From contig NZ_CP073760.1 in the NCBI RefSeq assembly GCF_018399035.1, positions 434,001 to 498,000 of the forward strand: a stretch of DNA of 64,000 bases, read 5' to 3'. A model generated the notes under the pieces. The model ran no database searches and was not told the origin of the DNA. It saw nothing but the letters and a program-made list of their open reading frames with translations. Origin of the DNA: Thiocapsa sp. Its GTDB lineage: Bacteria; Pseudomonadota; Gammaproteobacteria; Chromatiales; Chromatiaceae. The number at the start of each line of letters is the position of its first letter. Positions within the stretch are counted from its first letter, which is position 1. A program made the position numbers and the translations under genes. Positions 1 through 9,705 of this stretch are shown here, piece by piece.

Positions 1-2
1 CC

Positions 3-1814
3 AGCAACAACCCCGTCACCAATCCCGAGCGCGCACTCGAGCGACGCGACTACATCCTCTCGCGCATGCTCGAGCTGGGTCAGATCGACCGGGAGGAGTA
101 CGAGATTGCGGTCTTGACGCCCGATATGGCGCGACTGCATCGCCGTCAGCCGGATCTCGACGCGGGTTACGTCGCGGAGATGGCGCGCCAGACCGTTGTC
201 CAGCATTACGGCGAGGAAGCCCTCAGCCAAGGCTTTCGGGTGACCACCACGGTCGATGCGCGGTTGCAGCGCGCCGCGCAGGCGGCGGTGCGCCGGGCGC
301 TGCGCGATTACGACCGACGCCACGGCTATCGCGGCGCCGAGGCCAAGATCGATCTCGACGGCGCTTCGGATGCCGACATGGACGCCTATCTCGAGACCGT
401 CACGCGGATCCCGGACCTGACGCCCGGGTTGGTGACCCGCGCCTCCAGCGGCGAGGCGGAGATCTACATCGGCTCCGGGCGTCGTGTCGAGCTGGGTATC
501 AAACAGGTGTCCTGGGCGCAGGAGTTTCGCAACGCGAATTGGCGCGGCCCCCGGCCGAGACGGGTGACGGATGTCCTCGCGGTCGGCGATCTCGTTCGAC
601 TGCAGCATGACGGGCAGGCCATGACGGACCAGTGCAGGACGGCGAGGGCCGTTGGGAGCTCGGTCAGACTGCCGAGTGTCGCGGGTGCCTTGGTCTCGAT
701 CGCGCCGCAGGACGGCGCGGTCCGCGCCTTGGTGGGCGGCTATTCGTTCAACGCGAGCAAGTTCAACCGGGCGGTCGACATGCGCCGTCAGCCGGGTTCG
801 AGCTTCAAGCCTTTCGTCTTCGCCGCGGCGCTTCACGAGGGGTGGACACCGGCGAGCCTGATCAAGGACGAGGCGGTGCAGCTGACGGGTCGCCAGGATT
901 GGAACCCGCGCAACTCCGATCGCAAGGAGATGGGGCCGATCCGAATGCGGAGCGCCCTGGCGCTCTCGCGCAATCTGGCCGCCATCAATCTGCTGCAGAG
1001 CGTCGGTTTGGAGGATGCTCAAAACTACATCCGGGCATTCGGATTCGATCTGGATGCCATGCCCTTGGGCCTGTCCATGGCGCTGGGGACCGGCGAGATG
1101 TCGCCGATGAAGCTGGCCGAAGGCTACGCCGTATTCGCCAACGGCGGCTTCCATGTGACGCCCTATTTCATCCAACGCATCGAGAGCGGCGACGGACGGG
1201 TCCTGTTCGAGTCGCGCGCACCGCGATCCTGCTCAGACTGTTGGTACCGCTACGGCGATACGTCCGCACGGGTGCAGGGCCTGGAAGCCGGCCCTGCGGC
1301 CTCGCAGGTGATCGACCCGCGGATCGCCTATCAGATGACGTCGTTGCTGCGCGAGGTTGTCGAGACGGGCACGGGAACACGTGCCAAGAAACTCAATCGC
1401 AAGGACATCGTCGGCAAAACGGGCACCACGAACGACGTGCGCGATTCTTGGTTTGCCGGCTATCAAGCCGACTTCGTCACCATTGCATGGATGGGCTTCG
1501 ACGACTTCGAGAAGCTCGGTCGCGGCGAGGAGGGTGGTCGGGCCGCGCTCGGGATGTGGGCCGATTTCATGGGCGCAGCGCTCGAGGATCTCCCGATCGC
1601 GCAGCTCGATCCGCCACCCGGGATGGTGCAGGTGCGTGTCGACCCGACCCGCGGGACCGAGACCAAGGCCAAGAGCGGCATCCTCGAGATGGTGAACGAG
1701 GAATTCAGCAAGGCCCTGCTCGGCCCCGAGCCGGTCAGGATCGCGGGTCCGACCAGAAAGGCCGATACCTCCGTGCGCCGATCCGCGCCCAGAGTGATGG
1801 ACGACCTCTTCTAA
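3..1814 (+). CDS. mrcA: Penicillin-binding protein 1A, 3' part (class A PBP)
   Basis: This is the C-terminal part of a bifunctional peptidoglycan synthase; the gene enters from the left, because the frame is open from base 3 and reads SNNPVTNPERALERR before the first internal ATG at 66. That stretch is the end of the glycosyltransferase domain. A PBP1A-type inserted OB-like region (about 340-650) follows, then the transpeptidase domain. Its three active-site motifs are visible: SSFK at 797-808, SRN at 966-974 and KTG at 1416-1424. The product cross-links peptidoglycan in the periplasm, anchored by an N-terminal membrane helix that lies outside the window. A palindromic repeat starts 3 bases after the stop codon. 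The family call is secure; the glycosyltransferase half cannot be judged here. Confidence 0.93.
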   Translation, partial: SNNPVTNPERALERRDYILSRMLELGQIDREEYEIAVLTPDMARLHRRQPDLDAGYVAEMARQTVVQHYGEEALSQGFRVTTTVDARLQRAAQAAVRRALRDYDRRHGYRGAEAKIDLDGASDADMDAYLETVTRIPDLTPGLVTRASSGEAEIYIGSGRRVELGIKQVSWAQEFRNANWRGPRPRRVTDVLAVGDLVRLQHDGQAMTDQCRTARAVGSSVRLPSVAGALVSIAPQDGAVRALVGGYSFNASKFNRAVDMRRQPGSSFKPFVFAAALHEGWTPASLIKDEAVQLTGRQDWNPRNSDRKEMGPIRMRSALALSRNLAAINLLQSVGLEDAQNYIRAFGFDLDAMPLGLSMALGTGEMSPMKLAEGYAVFANGGFHVTPYFIQRIESGDGRVLFESRAPRSCSDCWYRYGDTSARVQGLEAGPAASQVIDPRIAYQMTSLLREVVETGTGTRAKKLNRKDIVGKTGTTNDVRDSWFAGYQADFVTIAWMGFDDFEKLGRGEEGGRAALGMWADFMGAALEDLPIAQLDPPPGMVQVRVDPTRGTETKAKSGILEMVNEEFSKALLGPEPVRIAGPTRKADTSVRRSAPRVMDDLF

Positions 1815-1816
1815 AC

Positions 1817-1902
1817 TAAACCGCGTCCCGAACCATTTTGGACGTTTGGTGTGGACGTCAACTGTTTTGGAATTCAAGAGGTTGGAGCTGGACGCGGTTT
1901 AG
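1817..1902. repeat. CGCGTC-type palindromic repeat (type B)
   Basis: The unit starts with TAAACCGCGTCC and ends with GACGCGGTTTA, so the ends are inverted copies of about 11 bp. The interior differs from the copies near 6.1, 31.7 and 42.5 kb. It starts 3 bases after the PBP stop codon, so it would be transcribed as a hairpin at the end of that mRNA. Confidence 0.75.
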
Positions 1903-1990
1903 AAGATAACAGAAATACAAATTCACGAACTGCCTCCGCACGCGCCGTAGGGACAAGCGCCGCGCAGTCCACCAGCGCCGCCGCGGGGTT

Positions 1991-2022
1991 TGGTGGACTT
2001 CGCTCTCGCTCGTCCACCCTAC
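1991..2022. repeat. Inverted repeat GGTGGAC / GTCCACC
   Basis: An imperfect hairpin with GGTGGAC and GTCCACC arms and a short CG-rich loop. It lies just before, and resembles, the GGATGGG-type hairpin at 2036-2072, so it is probably a relative of that family. Confidence 0.55.
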
Positions 2023-2035
2023 CGAATGATCAGCT

Positions 2036-2072
2036 TGGAGGATGGGTTTCGCTGCGCTCTACCCATCCTACG
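2036..2072. repeat. GGATGGGTTTCGC hairpin repeat (type D)
   Basis: The arms are GGATGGGT and ACCCATCC around TTCGCTGCGCTCT. Near-identical copies are at 12156-12188 (opposite orientation) and 12235-12270. This is an intergenic hairpin repeat, not coding. Confidence 0.75.
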
Positions 2073-2100
2073 TGTTTTGGTTTTTGAATCTTTTGAATTC

Positions 2101-2187
2101 TTGAACCGCGTCGACCGCCGAGGCTGTTGGCCCCGAGAAGGCCGGAGCATCATGTCACGCATACATGTCCCTCCGGACGCGGTTCAA
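2101..2187. repeat. CGCGTC-type palindromic repeat (variant ends)
   Basis: The ends are TTGAACCGCGTC and GACGCGGTTCAA, the same pattern as the TAAACC units but with matching base changes in both arms (GAACC/GGTTC). The paired changes suggest that the inverted ends are kept complementary. An AT-richer stretch (about 2076-2100) precedes it, as in the two-arm composites elsewhere. Confidence 0.7.
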
Positions 2188-2194
2188 TCCCGGT

Positions 2195-3076
2195 TCAACA
2201 GGTTATCTGCGCCATCTTCGGCTGCTTCTGCAGCTTCATAAAATCATCGTGAAGGCTGCGTAAGCGCTTGTTCAAGCGATCCCGTTGACTGGCGTCGAGG
2301 GTCTTGCCGAGGCTGACGAAGAGCTCGCCGATCCGCTCGCCCAGCCGTTGGCCGCCTTGCTCGAGATCCGGCGGCAGATCGTTGAAGTCGACGAGCCAGT
2401 CGGTGAGGAAGTGCTTGATCTCGGGCTCGGGGGCCTCGGCCCGGATCAGCGCCATCAAGCGCTCGCGTTTGGCGGTGCGATACTCGACTAGACTTGCTTG
2501 GGTGTCGGGCATGCGCCCGGTCACCTCCATGACGATCGCCCGTTGCTCCGCGCTCAGCGGGCCGGTCCAGTCCTCGATGGATTTGACGTAGCGACGGGCG
2601 CGTTTCTCTTTCTCGCGGTTGCTGCTGCGCTCGGCAAGCTCGGCGCGATCCTCGGCCGCCTCTTTGCGAAAGCGCTCGTCCAGGCGCTCGATCTGCGCCG
2701 GGGTCAACTCGGCCAGAAGCGGTGCGGCGAGGGTCACGGCGAATCGCGCCTGGCGGCTGTAGAGATCGCGAAATTCGCCGGTGAGGCAGGCCATGTTGCT
2801 TGCGTCGAAACCCGCCTCGCTGGCCGTGAGGATGTGATCGAAATAGGCCGCCAGATAGGGCAGCTCCTCGGCGCGATGACGCGTCAGCTCGGCGCCGAGA
2901 AGGGGCTCCCAGCGCTCGAGCTGGGCCTGCTCCAGGTCCAGGTAGTCTTTGGCATAGGTCTTCACGAGAAAATCGCCGGTGTTGTAGGCGATGCCGATAC
3001 GGCTGCATCCCGCGAGCGTGAGGGCGATCGCGACGAGGACCGCGGCGAGGCGGATCGGGAGAAGGAGTCGGGGCAT
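2195..3076 (-). CDS. DUF6279 family lipoprotein
   Basis: A 293-residue predicted outer- or inner-membrane lipoprotein of unknown function. The N-terminus has a basic start, a hydrophobic stretch and the lipobox LTLAGC, with the lipidated cysteine near residue 24. The mature part begins with the Tyr-Asn / Tyr-x-x-Asp-Tyr-x-Asp-Leu pattern typical of the DUF6279 family and is then highly charged and helical (glutamate/arginine-rich, residues 40-290). Its 3' end converges on the repeat-filled region behind the PBP gene. It is divergent from the MOSC gene, so the 190 bases between them should hold both promoters. No function can be assigned from sequence. Confidence 0.85.
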   Translation of the reverse strand: MPRLLLPIRLAAVLVAIALTLAGCSRIGIAYNTGDFLVKTYAKDYLDLEQAQLERWEPLLGAELTRHRAEELPYLAAYFDHILTASEAGFDASNMACLTGEFRDLYSRQARFAVTLAAPLLAELTPAQIERLDERFRKEAAEDRAELAERSSNREKEKRARRYVKSIEDWTGPLSAEQRAIVMEVTGRMPDTQASLVEYRTAKRERLMALIRAEAPEPEIKHFLTDWLVDFNDLPPDLEQGGQRLGERIGELFVSLGKTLDASQRDRLNKRLRSLHDDFMKLQKQPKMAQITC

Positions 3077-3265
3077 AGCGAGTGTCGTCTGGTTAAGGTT
3101 GATCTTGGCCGAAAGACAGCGCAGACGTGAACCTTATCAGTCCGCGCAGAGGCTGTCCGCGGTTGGACGGCGTCGAGGCCGAATGGATCCCGCAGGCGAG
3201 GAGCATGTCTTGTCCTGTGGTCTGTTGCCCCGAACTTGACCCGTTTCAAGCCACAGGTGCAGCGC

Positions 3266-3778
3266 ATGGATTCTCTTTCGGATCTGATTGCCCGATTTCC
3301 GCATCCGGGCGAGGTTACGTGGATCGGTCGACGGCCGGCGCGAAGGGCGGATGTGATCCCCTGCACCGAGGTGACGGCGTTGGTCGGGCGCGGCCTCGAG
3401 GGCGATCATTACGCGGGGCGATCGGGATCGCGCGGCGTGACGCTCGTGCAGGCCGAGCACCTCGCGGTCTTGGGCGCGCTCTTGCACCGGGATCCGATCG
3501 ACCCCGCATTGCTGCGGCGTAATCTGGTCGTCGCAGGTGTCAACCTCTTGGCACTCAAAGGCCAACGGTTTCGCATCGGGACGGCGGTACTCGAAGGGAC
3601 GGGTCCGTGCCCGCCCTGCTCGCGTATGGAGGAAGCGCTGGGTCCCGGTGGCTACAACGCCATGCGCGGTCACGCCGGACTGAACGCTCGGGTGGTCACG
3701 GGCGGGACGATCCGGCTTGGTGATGCCGTTATTCCGCTGCTTGCCGAGATCGATCGAGAGGACACTTTTCCGCGATGA
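3266..3778 (+). CDS. MOSC domain-containing protein
   Basis: A small stand-alone MOSC (molybdenum cofactor sulfurase C-terminal) protein of 170 residues. The family fold is seen in GLEGDHYAG early in the domain, the R-R-N-L-V-V-x-G-V-N-L block in the middle, and PCPPC...GGYNAMRGHAGLNARV, which includes the conserved cysteine region, near the end. Such proteins are thought to handle sulfur for, or bind, the molybdenum cofactor; the substrate is unknown here. The frame stays open upstream to a TTG at 3236. I prefer ATG 3266 because MDSLSDLIARFP looks like a natural N-terminus and an AGGTG lies 7 bases upstream. It ends about 110 bases before the likely dsbD start. Confidence 0.82.
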   Translation: MDSLSDLIARFPHPGEVTWIGRRPARRADVIPCTEVTALVGRGLEGDHYAGRSGSRGVTLVQAEHLAVLGALLHRDPIDPALLRRNLVVAGVNLLALKGQRFRIGTAVLEGTGPCPPCSRMEEALGPGGYNAMRGHAGLNARVVTGGTIRLGDAVIPLLAEIDREDTFPR

Positions 3779-3890
3779 AATGCCCCTTCGCTGCTCCACT
3801 GATCAAGGCCACGGCGGCCTGCCCTTACGCGGCGTTGGGCGAGGATATGACAGGGTTCAAACTGGAACGGCGTGCGGGGCGGCGCAGGTG

Positions 3891-6095
3891 ATGGGCGGGA
3901 TGTGCATCGCGCCGTCGTCGAGCATCGCTTATCGCCGATCGGCGTATTGCCGGTTTTTTCAAACGGGTCTCGCCCTTCTCGTTCTCTTCCTCGTCTGGTC
4001 GGGCTCGGTCTCGGCCAACCTGGTCACGACCGAGAATGTGACGGCACGCTTGGTCGCGGAGCGGATCGAGATTGCGCCGGGCGAGACGATGGATCTGGCC
4101 CTGGTGTTCGAGATTCGACCGGGCTGGCACACCTACTGGCGTAATCCGGGCGACTCGGGCGATCCGCCGCGTGTGGATTGGACTCTGCCGGAGGGGGTTG
4201 AAGCCGGTCCGTTGAGCTGGCCGCGACCCGAGGTGATCCCGGTCGGTCCTTTGGCCAATTACGGGTACTCCGAGCGCGTCGTTCACCTGGTTGCCCTCTC
4301 CGTGCCGGCTGATTGGCCGATCGGCGAGCCCGTGCGCATCCGCGCGGATGTCGAGTGGCTGGTGTGCGAAGAGCACTGTGTACCGGAATCGGGTCGCTTC
4401 GATCTGACGCTTCCGACCGGATCCGGGGCCGGCGCCGGGGTCGAAGCCGGGGTCGGATCGGGTCCGATCGATCAGGCGCAGGCGGAGGTCTTTGCCGCCG
4501 CCCGCGCGGGTTTGCCGGACGGGCGGATCGAAGGCGCCGTGCTCGGTGCCGCGGGCGCGGGGCTCGGTCTCGTTATCCCGGCGGACGGGCTGCCGGAGGC
4601 GATCGACGGGGCCTGGTTCTTTGCCGGCGAATGGGGTCTGATCGAGCACGCCGCGGAGCAGCCTTGGCGCTTGGTCGACGGCCACCTGCGGATCGATCTG
4701 TCGCCCGGCGCCTTGGCGGATCAAGTTGCGCCAGATGGGCTGCTGGTGGTCGCGAACGCGCTCGGGGAGGTGCGCTCCTACGAGGTCGCGGCGGTGCGTG
4801 GACCGCTCCTCGAAGACGTTGCTCGGGATCGCCCGATCGGATTGCCGCTCGCCTTCGTCTTCGCCCTGCTCGGCGGCCTGATCCTGAACCTGATGCCGTG
4901 CGTCTTTCCGATCCTGGCGATGAAGGCGTTGAGTTTGATCAACGGCTTGTCCGGGCAAGGCCCGGAGGCGGCGCGCGAGCGCGTTCTCCACGGCGTCGCC
5001 TACACGGCGGGGGTGCTGCTGTTTTTTGCCGGGCTTGCGGTGCTCCTGTTGGCGCTGCGCGCCGGTGGGGCGGCCGTCGGTTGGGGTTTTCAGCTCCAGT
5101 ACCCGCCCTTCGTCGCCTTCATGGCCTACGTCTTTTTCGTGATCGGTCTGAGTCTCGCGGGCGCGGTCACACTGGGCGCCCGGTTGATGAGCCTGGGTGG
5201 CGCCCGAACGGGATCGGGCACCGCGGGTGCCTTCGGAACCGGCGCTCTGGCGGCCTTGGTTGCCGCACCCTGCACCGCGCCCTTTATGGGAGTTGCCTTG
5301 GGCTATGCCGTCACCCTGAGCTGGCCGCTCGCGTTGGCGATCATGCTGACCCTGGGGTTCGGCTTGGCGCTGCCTTTCCTAGCATTGTCGCTGCTCCCGC
5401 GGTTGGCCCGTCTGCTGCCCAAACCGGGTGCCTGGATGGAGACCCTCAAGCAGGCGCTCGCCTTCCCGATGTTCGCGGCTGCGGCCTGGTTGGTCTGGGT
5501 CCTGAGCGTGCAGACCGGATCGGCGGGGGTCGCGCTGGTGCTCGGCGGTCTGGTCCTTTTGGCCTTCGGACTCTGGTTGCGCGAGCACACGCGCAGCCTG
5601 CCTTCGATGCGGCGGCGCTGGGGTCTCGCCGCGACCTCGGCGGCGCTGATCGGCGCCCTGTATCTCGGGGTTGCGACCGATCGGCTGGCGGCGCCGACGC
5701 TGTCCGAGGGCGAGGTGTCCGCGAGCGGACTCGCGAGCGAGCCCTATTCGCCGGAGCGTCTCGCCGCGGCGATTGATGCGCGCCGACCGGTCTTCGTCAA
5801 CATGACGGCCGCGTGGTGCATCACCTGTTTGGTGAACGAGCGCGTTGCCTTGAGCGCGTCGGACGTCGCGCGGAGCTTCTCGGATGCCGGGGTGTTGTAT
5901 CTCAAGGGCGATTGGACCAACCGCGATCCTGCGATCACGGCCTATCTCGCCGATCACGGGCGCAACGGCGTCCCGCTCTATGTCTTCTATCCGCCCGACG
6001 GGGAACCGCAGGTCCTGCCGCAGATCCTGACCGAGGAGATGGTGCTGCGCGCAATCCGCTCGTCGGCACCGGGTTCGTCGGGGCGCGATGGATAG
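3891..6095 (+). CDS. dsbD: DsbD-type thiol:disulfide interchange protein
   Basis: A membrane reductase of about 734 residues that passes electrons from cytoplasmic thioredoxin to periplasmic thiols. Three modules are visible. The long N-terminal periplasmic domain (to about residue 300) has the pair in WLVCEEHCVPE. The DsbD membrane domain follows, with cysteines in LMPCVFP (about residue 337) and AAPCTAPF (about 461). The C-terminal thioredoxin-like domain has WCITC (cysteines 643 and 646). The frame is open back to 3717, overlapping the MOSC gene. ATG 3891 (or 3900) is preferred because it follows GGCGCAGGTG and precedes a signal-peptide hydrophobic stretch ending SVSA. The large N-terminal domain resembles the ScsB-like branch. 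A redoxin-like gene follows, suggesting a shared thiol-redox role. Confidence 0.9.
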   Translation: MGGMCIAPSSSIAYRRSAYCRFFQTGLALLVLFLVWSGSVSANLVTTENVTARLVAERIEIAPGETMDLALVFEIRPGWHTYWRNPGDSGDPPRVDWTLPEGVEAGPLSWPRPEVIPVGPLANYGYSERVVHLVALSVPADWPIGEPVRIRADVEWLVCEEHCVPESGRFDLTLPTGSGAGAGVEAGVGSGPIDQAQAEVFAAARAGLPDGRIEGAVLGAAGAGLGLVIPADGLPEAIDGAWFFAGEWGLIEHAAEQPWRLVDGHLRIDLSPGALADQVAPDGLLVVANALGEVRSYEVAAVRGPLLEDVARDRPIGLPLAFVFALLGGLILNLMPCVFPILAMKALSLINGLSGQGPEAARERVLHGVAYTAGVLLFFAGLAVLLLALRAGGAAVGWGFQLQYPPFVAFMAYVFFVIGLSLAGAVTLGARLMSLGGARTGSGTAGAFGTGALAALVAAPCTAPFMGVALGYAVTLSWPLALAIMLTLGFGLALPFLALSLLPRLARLLPKPGAWMETLKQALAFPMFAAAAWLVWVLSVQTGSAGVALVLGGLVLLAFGLWLREHTRSLPSMRRRWGLAATSAALIGALYLGVATDRLAAPTLSEGEVSASGLASEPYSPERLAAAIDARRPVFVNMTAAWCITCLVNERVALSASDVARSFSDAGVLYLKGDWTNRDPAITAYLADHGRNGVPLYVFYPPDGEPQVLPQILTEEMVLRAIRSSAPGSSGRDG

Positions 6096-6127
6096 GTCGA
6101 GCCCGAGACGTCGCGTCTCGGTGGTCC

Positions 6128-6320
6128 TAAACCGCGTCCAAAGCGAGATGCTCACTTTCGAGTGAGCTCGACGTTTGTTGCATCCGCTGCCCCTAGCGGG
6201 GACGCGGTTTAAAATAATATATTTTTTAATCTCTTAAACCGCGCCGGCTCCAGCGGTCGTGAAATCCGCCGGGGCCGATCCCATCCAAAAACATCGCATA
6301 TCGCACTGGGCGCGGTTTAA
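6128..6320. repeat. Two-arm palindromic composite (type B + linker + type A)
   Basis: Arm B (6128-6211) runs TAAACCGCGTCC to GACGCGGTTTA. A 22-base AT-rich linker (6212-6233) follows. Arm A (6234-6320, 87 bp) runs TTAAACCGCGCC to GGCGCGGTTTAA. The same order and linker length recur at 31738-31931 and 42484-42677. It fills the space between dsbD and the redoxin gene. Short frames inside arm A are not genes. Confidence 0.88.
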
Positions 6321-6363
6321 GCATCCTGATGACTGATCACCCACCAGAGAGAAGGAGAGAACC

Positions 6364-6984
6364 ATGAAGCAGGCTTTTCCGAAGACCCTTGTGTTGGGCG
6401 CTGTCGCCTTGGCGGCGACGCTGACCTTCGGCGTCGCCGTCGCGGCCCCCAAGATCGACGCTCCGGCACCGGATTTCAGCGTCGTGGACACTGCAGGCGA
6501 GACCTGGACCCTCGGCGGACTTGCGGGCAAAAAGGTCATCCTGGAATGGACGAATCACGATTGCCCGTTCGTGGTCAAACACTATGCCTCGGGCAACATG
6601 CAGGCCCTGCAGAAGGAGGCGACCGATGCGGGTTATGTCTGGCTGTCGGTGATCTCGTCGGCTTCGGGCAAACAGGGGCATGTGAGTCCGGCGAAGGCCG
6701 ATGACCTCACGGATGACCGAGGCGCTGCGCCGACCGCGGTCCTGCTCGACACCTCAGGGGACATGGGCCGCGCTTACGATGCGAAGACCACGCCGCATAT
6801 GTACGTCATCGATTCCGAAGGGTCTCTGGTGTACATGGGCGGCATCGACGATAAGCCGACGAGCAATCAGGCCGACATCGCGGGTGCGAGCAACTACGTG
6901 CGTCTCGCCATGGCCGATCTGGCTGCGGGCAACCCGGTGACCACCCCGGTGACTCGGCCCTACGGGTGCTCGGTGAAGTACTGA
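6364..6984 (+). CDS. Exported redoxin / thioredoxin-fold protein
   Basis: A 206-residue protein with a cleavable-looking signal peptide (residues 1-28, ending AVAA) and an AhpC/TSA-like thioredoxin fold. The motif TNHDCPFVVKHY replaces the usual C-x-x-C: there is one cysteine at the active site and only one other, in the C-terminal PYGCSVKY. That arrangement is typical of a subfamily of periplasmic redoxins whose substrate is not established; a peroxiredoxin-like one-cysteine chemistry or a disulfide with the C-terminal cysteine are both possible. A strong AGAAGGAGAG ribosome site precedes the ATG. It follows a DsbD homologue, a plausible electron source, but a palindromic composite separates the two. 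Confidence 0.8.
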   Translation: MKQAFPKTLVLGAVALAATLTFGVAVAAPKIDAPAPDFSVVDTAGETWTLGGLAGKKVILEWTNHDCPFVVKHYASGNMQALQKEATDAGYVWLSVISSASGKQGHVSPAKADDLTDDRGAAPTAVLLDTSGDMGRAYDAKTTPHMYVIDSEGSLVYMGGIDDKPTSNQADIAGASNYVRLAMADLAAGNPVTTPVTRPYGCSVKY

Positions 6985-7061
6985 TGCGTCGGCTTTGAAT
7001 CTGGCGGGCGGGACTGTAGACTTCAGCGTTTTCCCCACTCCCAGCGTCAAGAGGTTGTCCA

Positions 7062-8264
7062 GTGGTCGCCCCTGAGCCCGAATTTCACCGCATCAAGCGG
7101 TTGCCGCCGTATGTCTTCAACATCGTCAACGAGTTGAAGGCCGAAGCGCGAGCCCGGGGCGAGGACATCATCGACTTCGGGATGGGCAATCCCGACCAGC
7201 CGACCCCGCAGCACATCGTCGACAAGCTGGTCGAGGCGTCGGTCCGCAAGGACACGCATCGCTATTCGGTCTCGCGCGGGATCCCGCGACTGCGCCGCGC
7301 CATCTGTCATTGGTATCGCGATCGCTTCGATGTCCATCTGGATCCGGACAGCGAGGCGATCGTCACGATCGGCTCGAAGGAAGGACTCGCCCATCTGGCG
7401 CTCGCCACCATGGGCGCCGGGGATTCGGTCTTGGTGCCGAATCCGGCCTATCCGATCCATCCCTACGGATTCATCATCGCCGGTGCGGACGTGCGCCATG
7501 TGCGCCTCACGCCGGACGTGGACTTCTTCGAGGAGCTGCAGCGCGCCATCCAAGACTCGTGGCCGAAGCCCAAGATGCTGGTGCTGAATTTTCCGGGTAA
7601 TCCGACCACGCAATGCGTGGAGCTGGATTTCTTCCAGAAGGTCATCGACATCGCCTCCGAGCACGGGATCTGGGTGGTCCACGATATCGCCTACGCCGAC
7701 ATCGTTTTCGACGGCTATCGAGCCCCCTCGATCCTGCAGATCCCCGGAGCGAAGGATATCGCCGTCGAGTTCTTCTCGATGTCCAAGAGCTACAACATGC
7801 CGGGCTGGCGCGTCGGCTTCATGTGCGGCAACCGCACCCTGGTCGCTGCACTTGCGCGCATCAAGTCCTATCTCGACTACGGGACCTTCACGCCGATCCA
7901 AGTCGCGGCGATTGCTGCGCTGGAGGGGCCGCAGGAGTGCGTGCGCGAGATCAGCGACACCTACGAGAGCCGGCGCGACGTGCTCTGCAGCGGACTGAAC
8001 GCGGCGGACTGGCCGATCGAGCCGCCGAAGGCGACCATGTTTGTCTGGGCGCCGATCCCGGAGCCCTACCGGTCACTCGGCTCGCTCGAGTTTTCCAAGA
8101 AGCTCCTGCAGGAGGCCAAGGTTGCGGTCTCGCCCGGGATCGGCTTCGGCGAGTACGGCGACGGTCACGTGCGGTTCGGGCTGATCGAGAACGAGCATCG
8201 CACCCGTCAGGCGATCCGCGGAATCAAAGAGATGTTCCGCCGCGAGTCGCGGGCCGGGAGCTGA
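7062..8264 (+). CDS. alaC: Alanine-forming aminotransferase, AlaC type
   Basis: A fold-type I PLP aminotransferase of 400 residues, closest by pattern to AlaC (glutamate-pyruvate aminotransferase; close relatives have been called aspartate aminotransferases). [11 protein letters not shown] binds substrate and the Schiff-base lysine is in [34 protein letters not shown] and the C-terminal [19 protein letters not shown] are family hallmarks. Translation starts at GTG 7062, after a weak AGAGG. Homoserine dehydrogenase follows 73 bases downstream on the same strand, an arrangement common in gammaproteobacteria that fits amino-acid biosynthesis. The cytoplasmic location and family are secure; the preferred amino donor is inferred. 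Confidence 0.88.
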   Translation: MVAPEPEFHRIKRLPPYVFNIVNELKAEARARGEDIIDFGMGNPDQPTPQHIVDKLVEASVRKDTHRYSVSRGIPRLRRAICHWYRDRFDVHLDPDSEAIVTIGSKEGLAHLALATMGAGDSVLVPNPAYPIHPYGFIIAGADVRHVRLTPDVDFFEELQRAIQDSWPKPKMLVLNFPGNPTTQCVELDFFQKVIDIASEHGIWVVHDIAYADIVFDGYRAPSILQIPGAKDIAVEFFSMSKSYNMPGWRVGFMCGNRTLVAALARIKSYLDYGTFTPIQVAAIAALEGPQECVREISDTYESRRDVLCSGLNAADWPIEPPKATMFVWAPIPEPYRSLGSLEFSKKLLQEAKVAVSPGIGFGEYGDGHVRFGLIENEHRTRQAIRGIKEMFRRESRAGS

Positions 8265-8296
8265 GCTTTCGAACAGGTTGACGCGCGCGTCGGCGA

Positions 8297-8324
8297 ACCG
8301 ATTTGCGAACACCGATTTGCGAAC
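8297..8324 (+). repeat. Perfect 14-bp tandem duplication in the hom leader
   Basis: ACCGATTTGCGAAC occurs twice head to tail, ending about 5 bases before the AAGGGG ribosome site of hom. Its closeness to the start codon could affect translation; its age and function are unknown. Confidence 0.7.
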
Positions 8325-8337
8325 AAGGGGTGCATGA

Positions 8338-9654
<1,317 letters not shown>

Positions 9655-9705
9655 GGCCGGGGTTCGACGGTCGGCGCCGGCCCCGCCCCCGCGCGTCAGC
9701 GTGCC

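Larger units (their letters stand above)
1815..2194. other. Gene-free stretch made of repeats
   Basis: The 380 bases between the PBP gene and the convergent lipoprotein gene hold no credible gene. They contain two palindromic units with CGCGTC ends (1817-1902 and 2101-2187), a GGTGGAC...GTCCACC inverted repeat (1991-2022) and a GGATGGG...CCCATCC hairpin (2036-2072). Short reading frames here are repeat-derived. Confidence 0.8.

Noticed and set aside
6234..6539. Short frames such as MRCFWMGSAPAD that recur at several loci
   Set aside because: They are translations of the type A palindrome interior (ATGCGATGTTTTTGGATGGG on one strand), not conserved genes. Such frames are easily misannotated as small hypothetical proteins.
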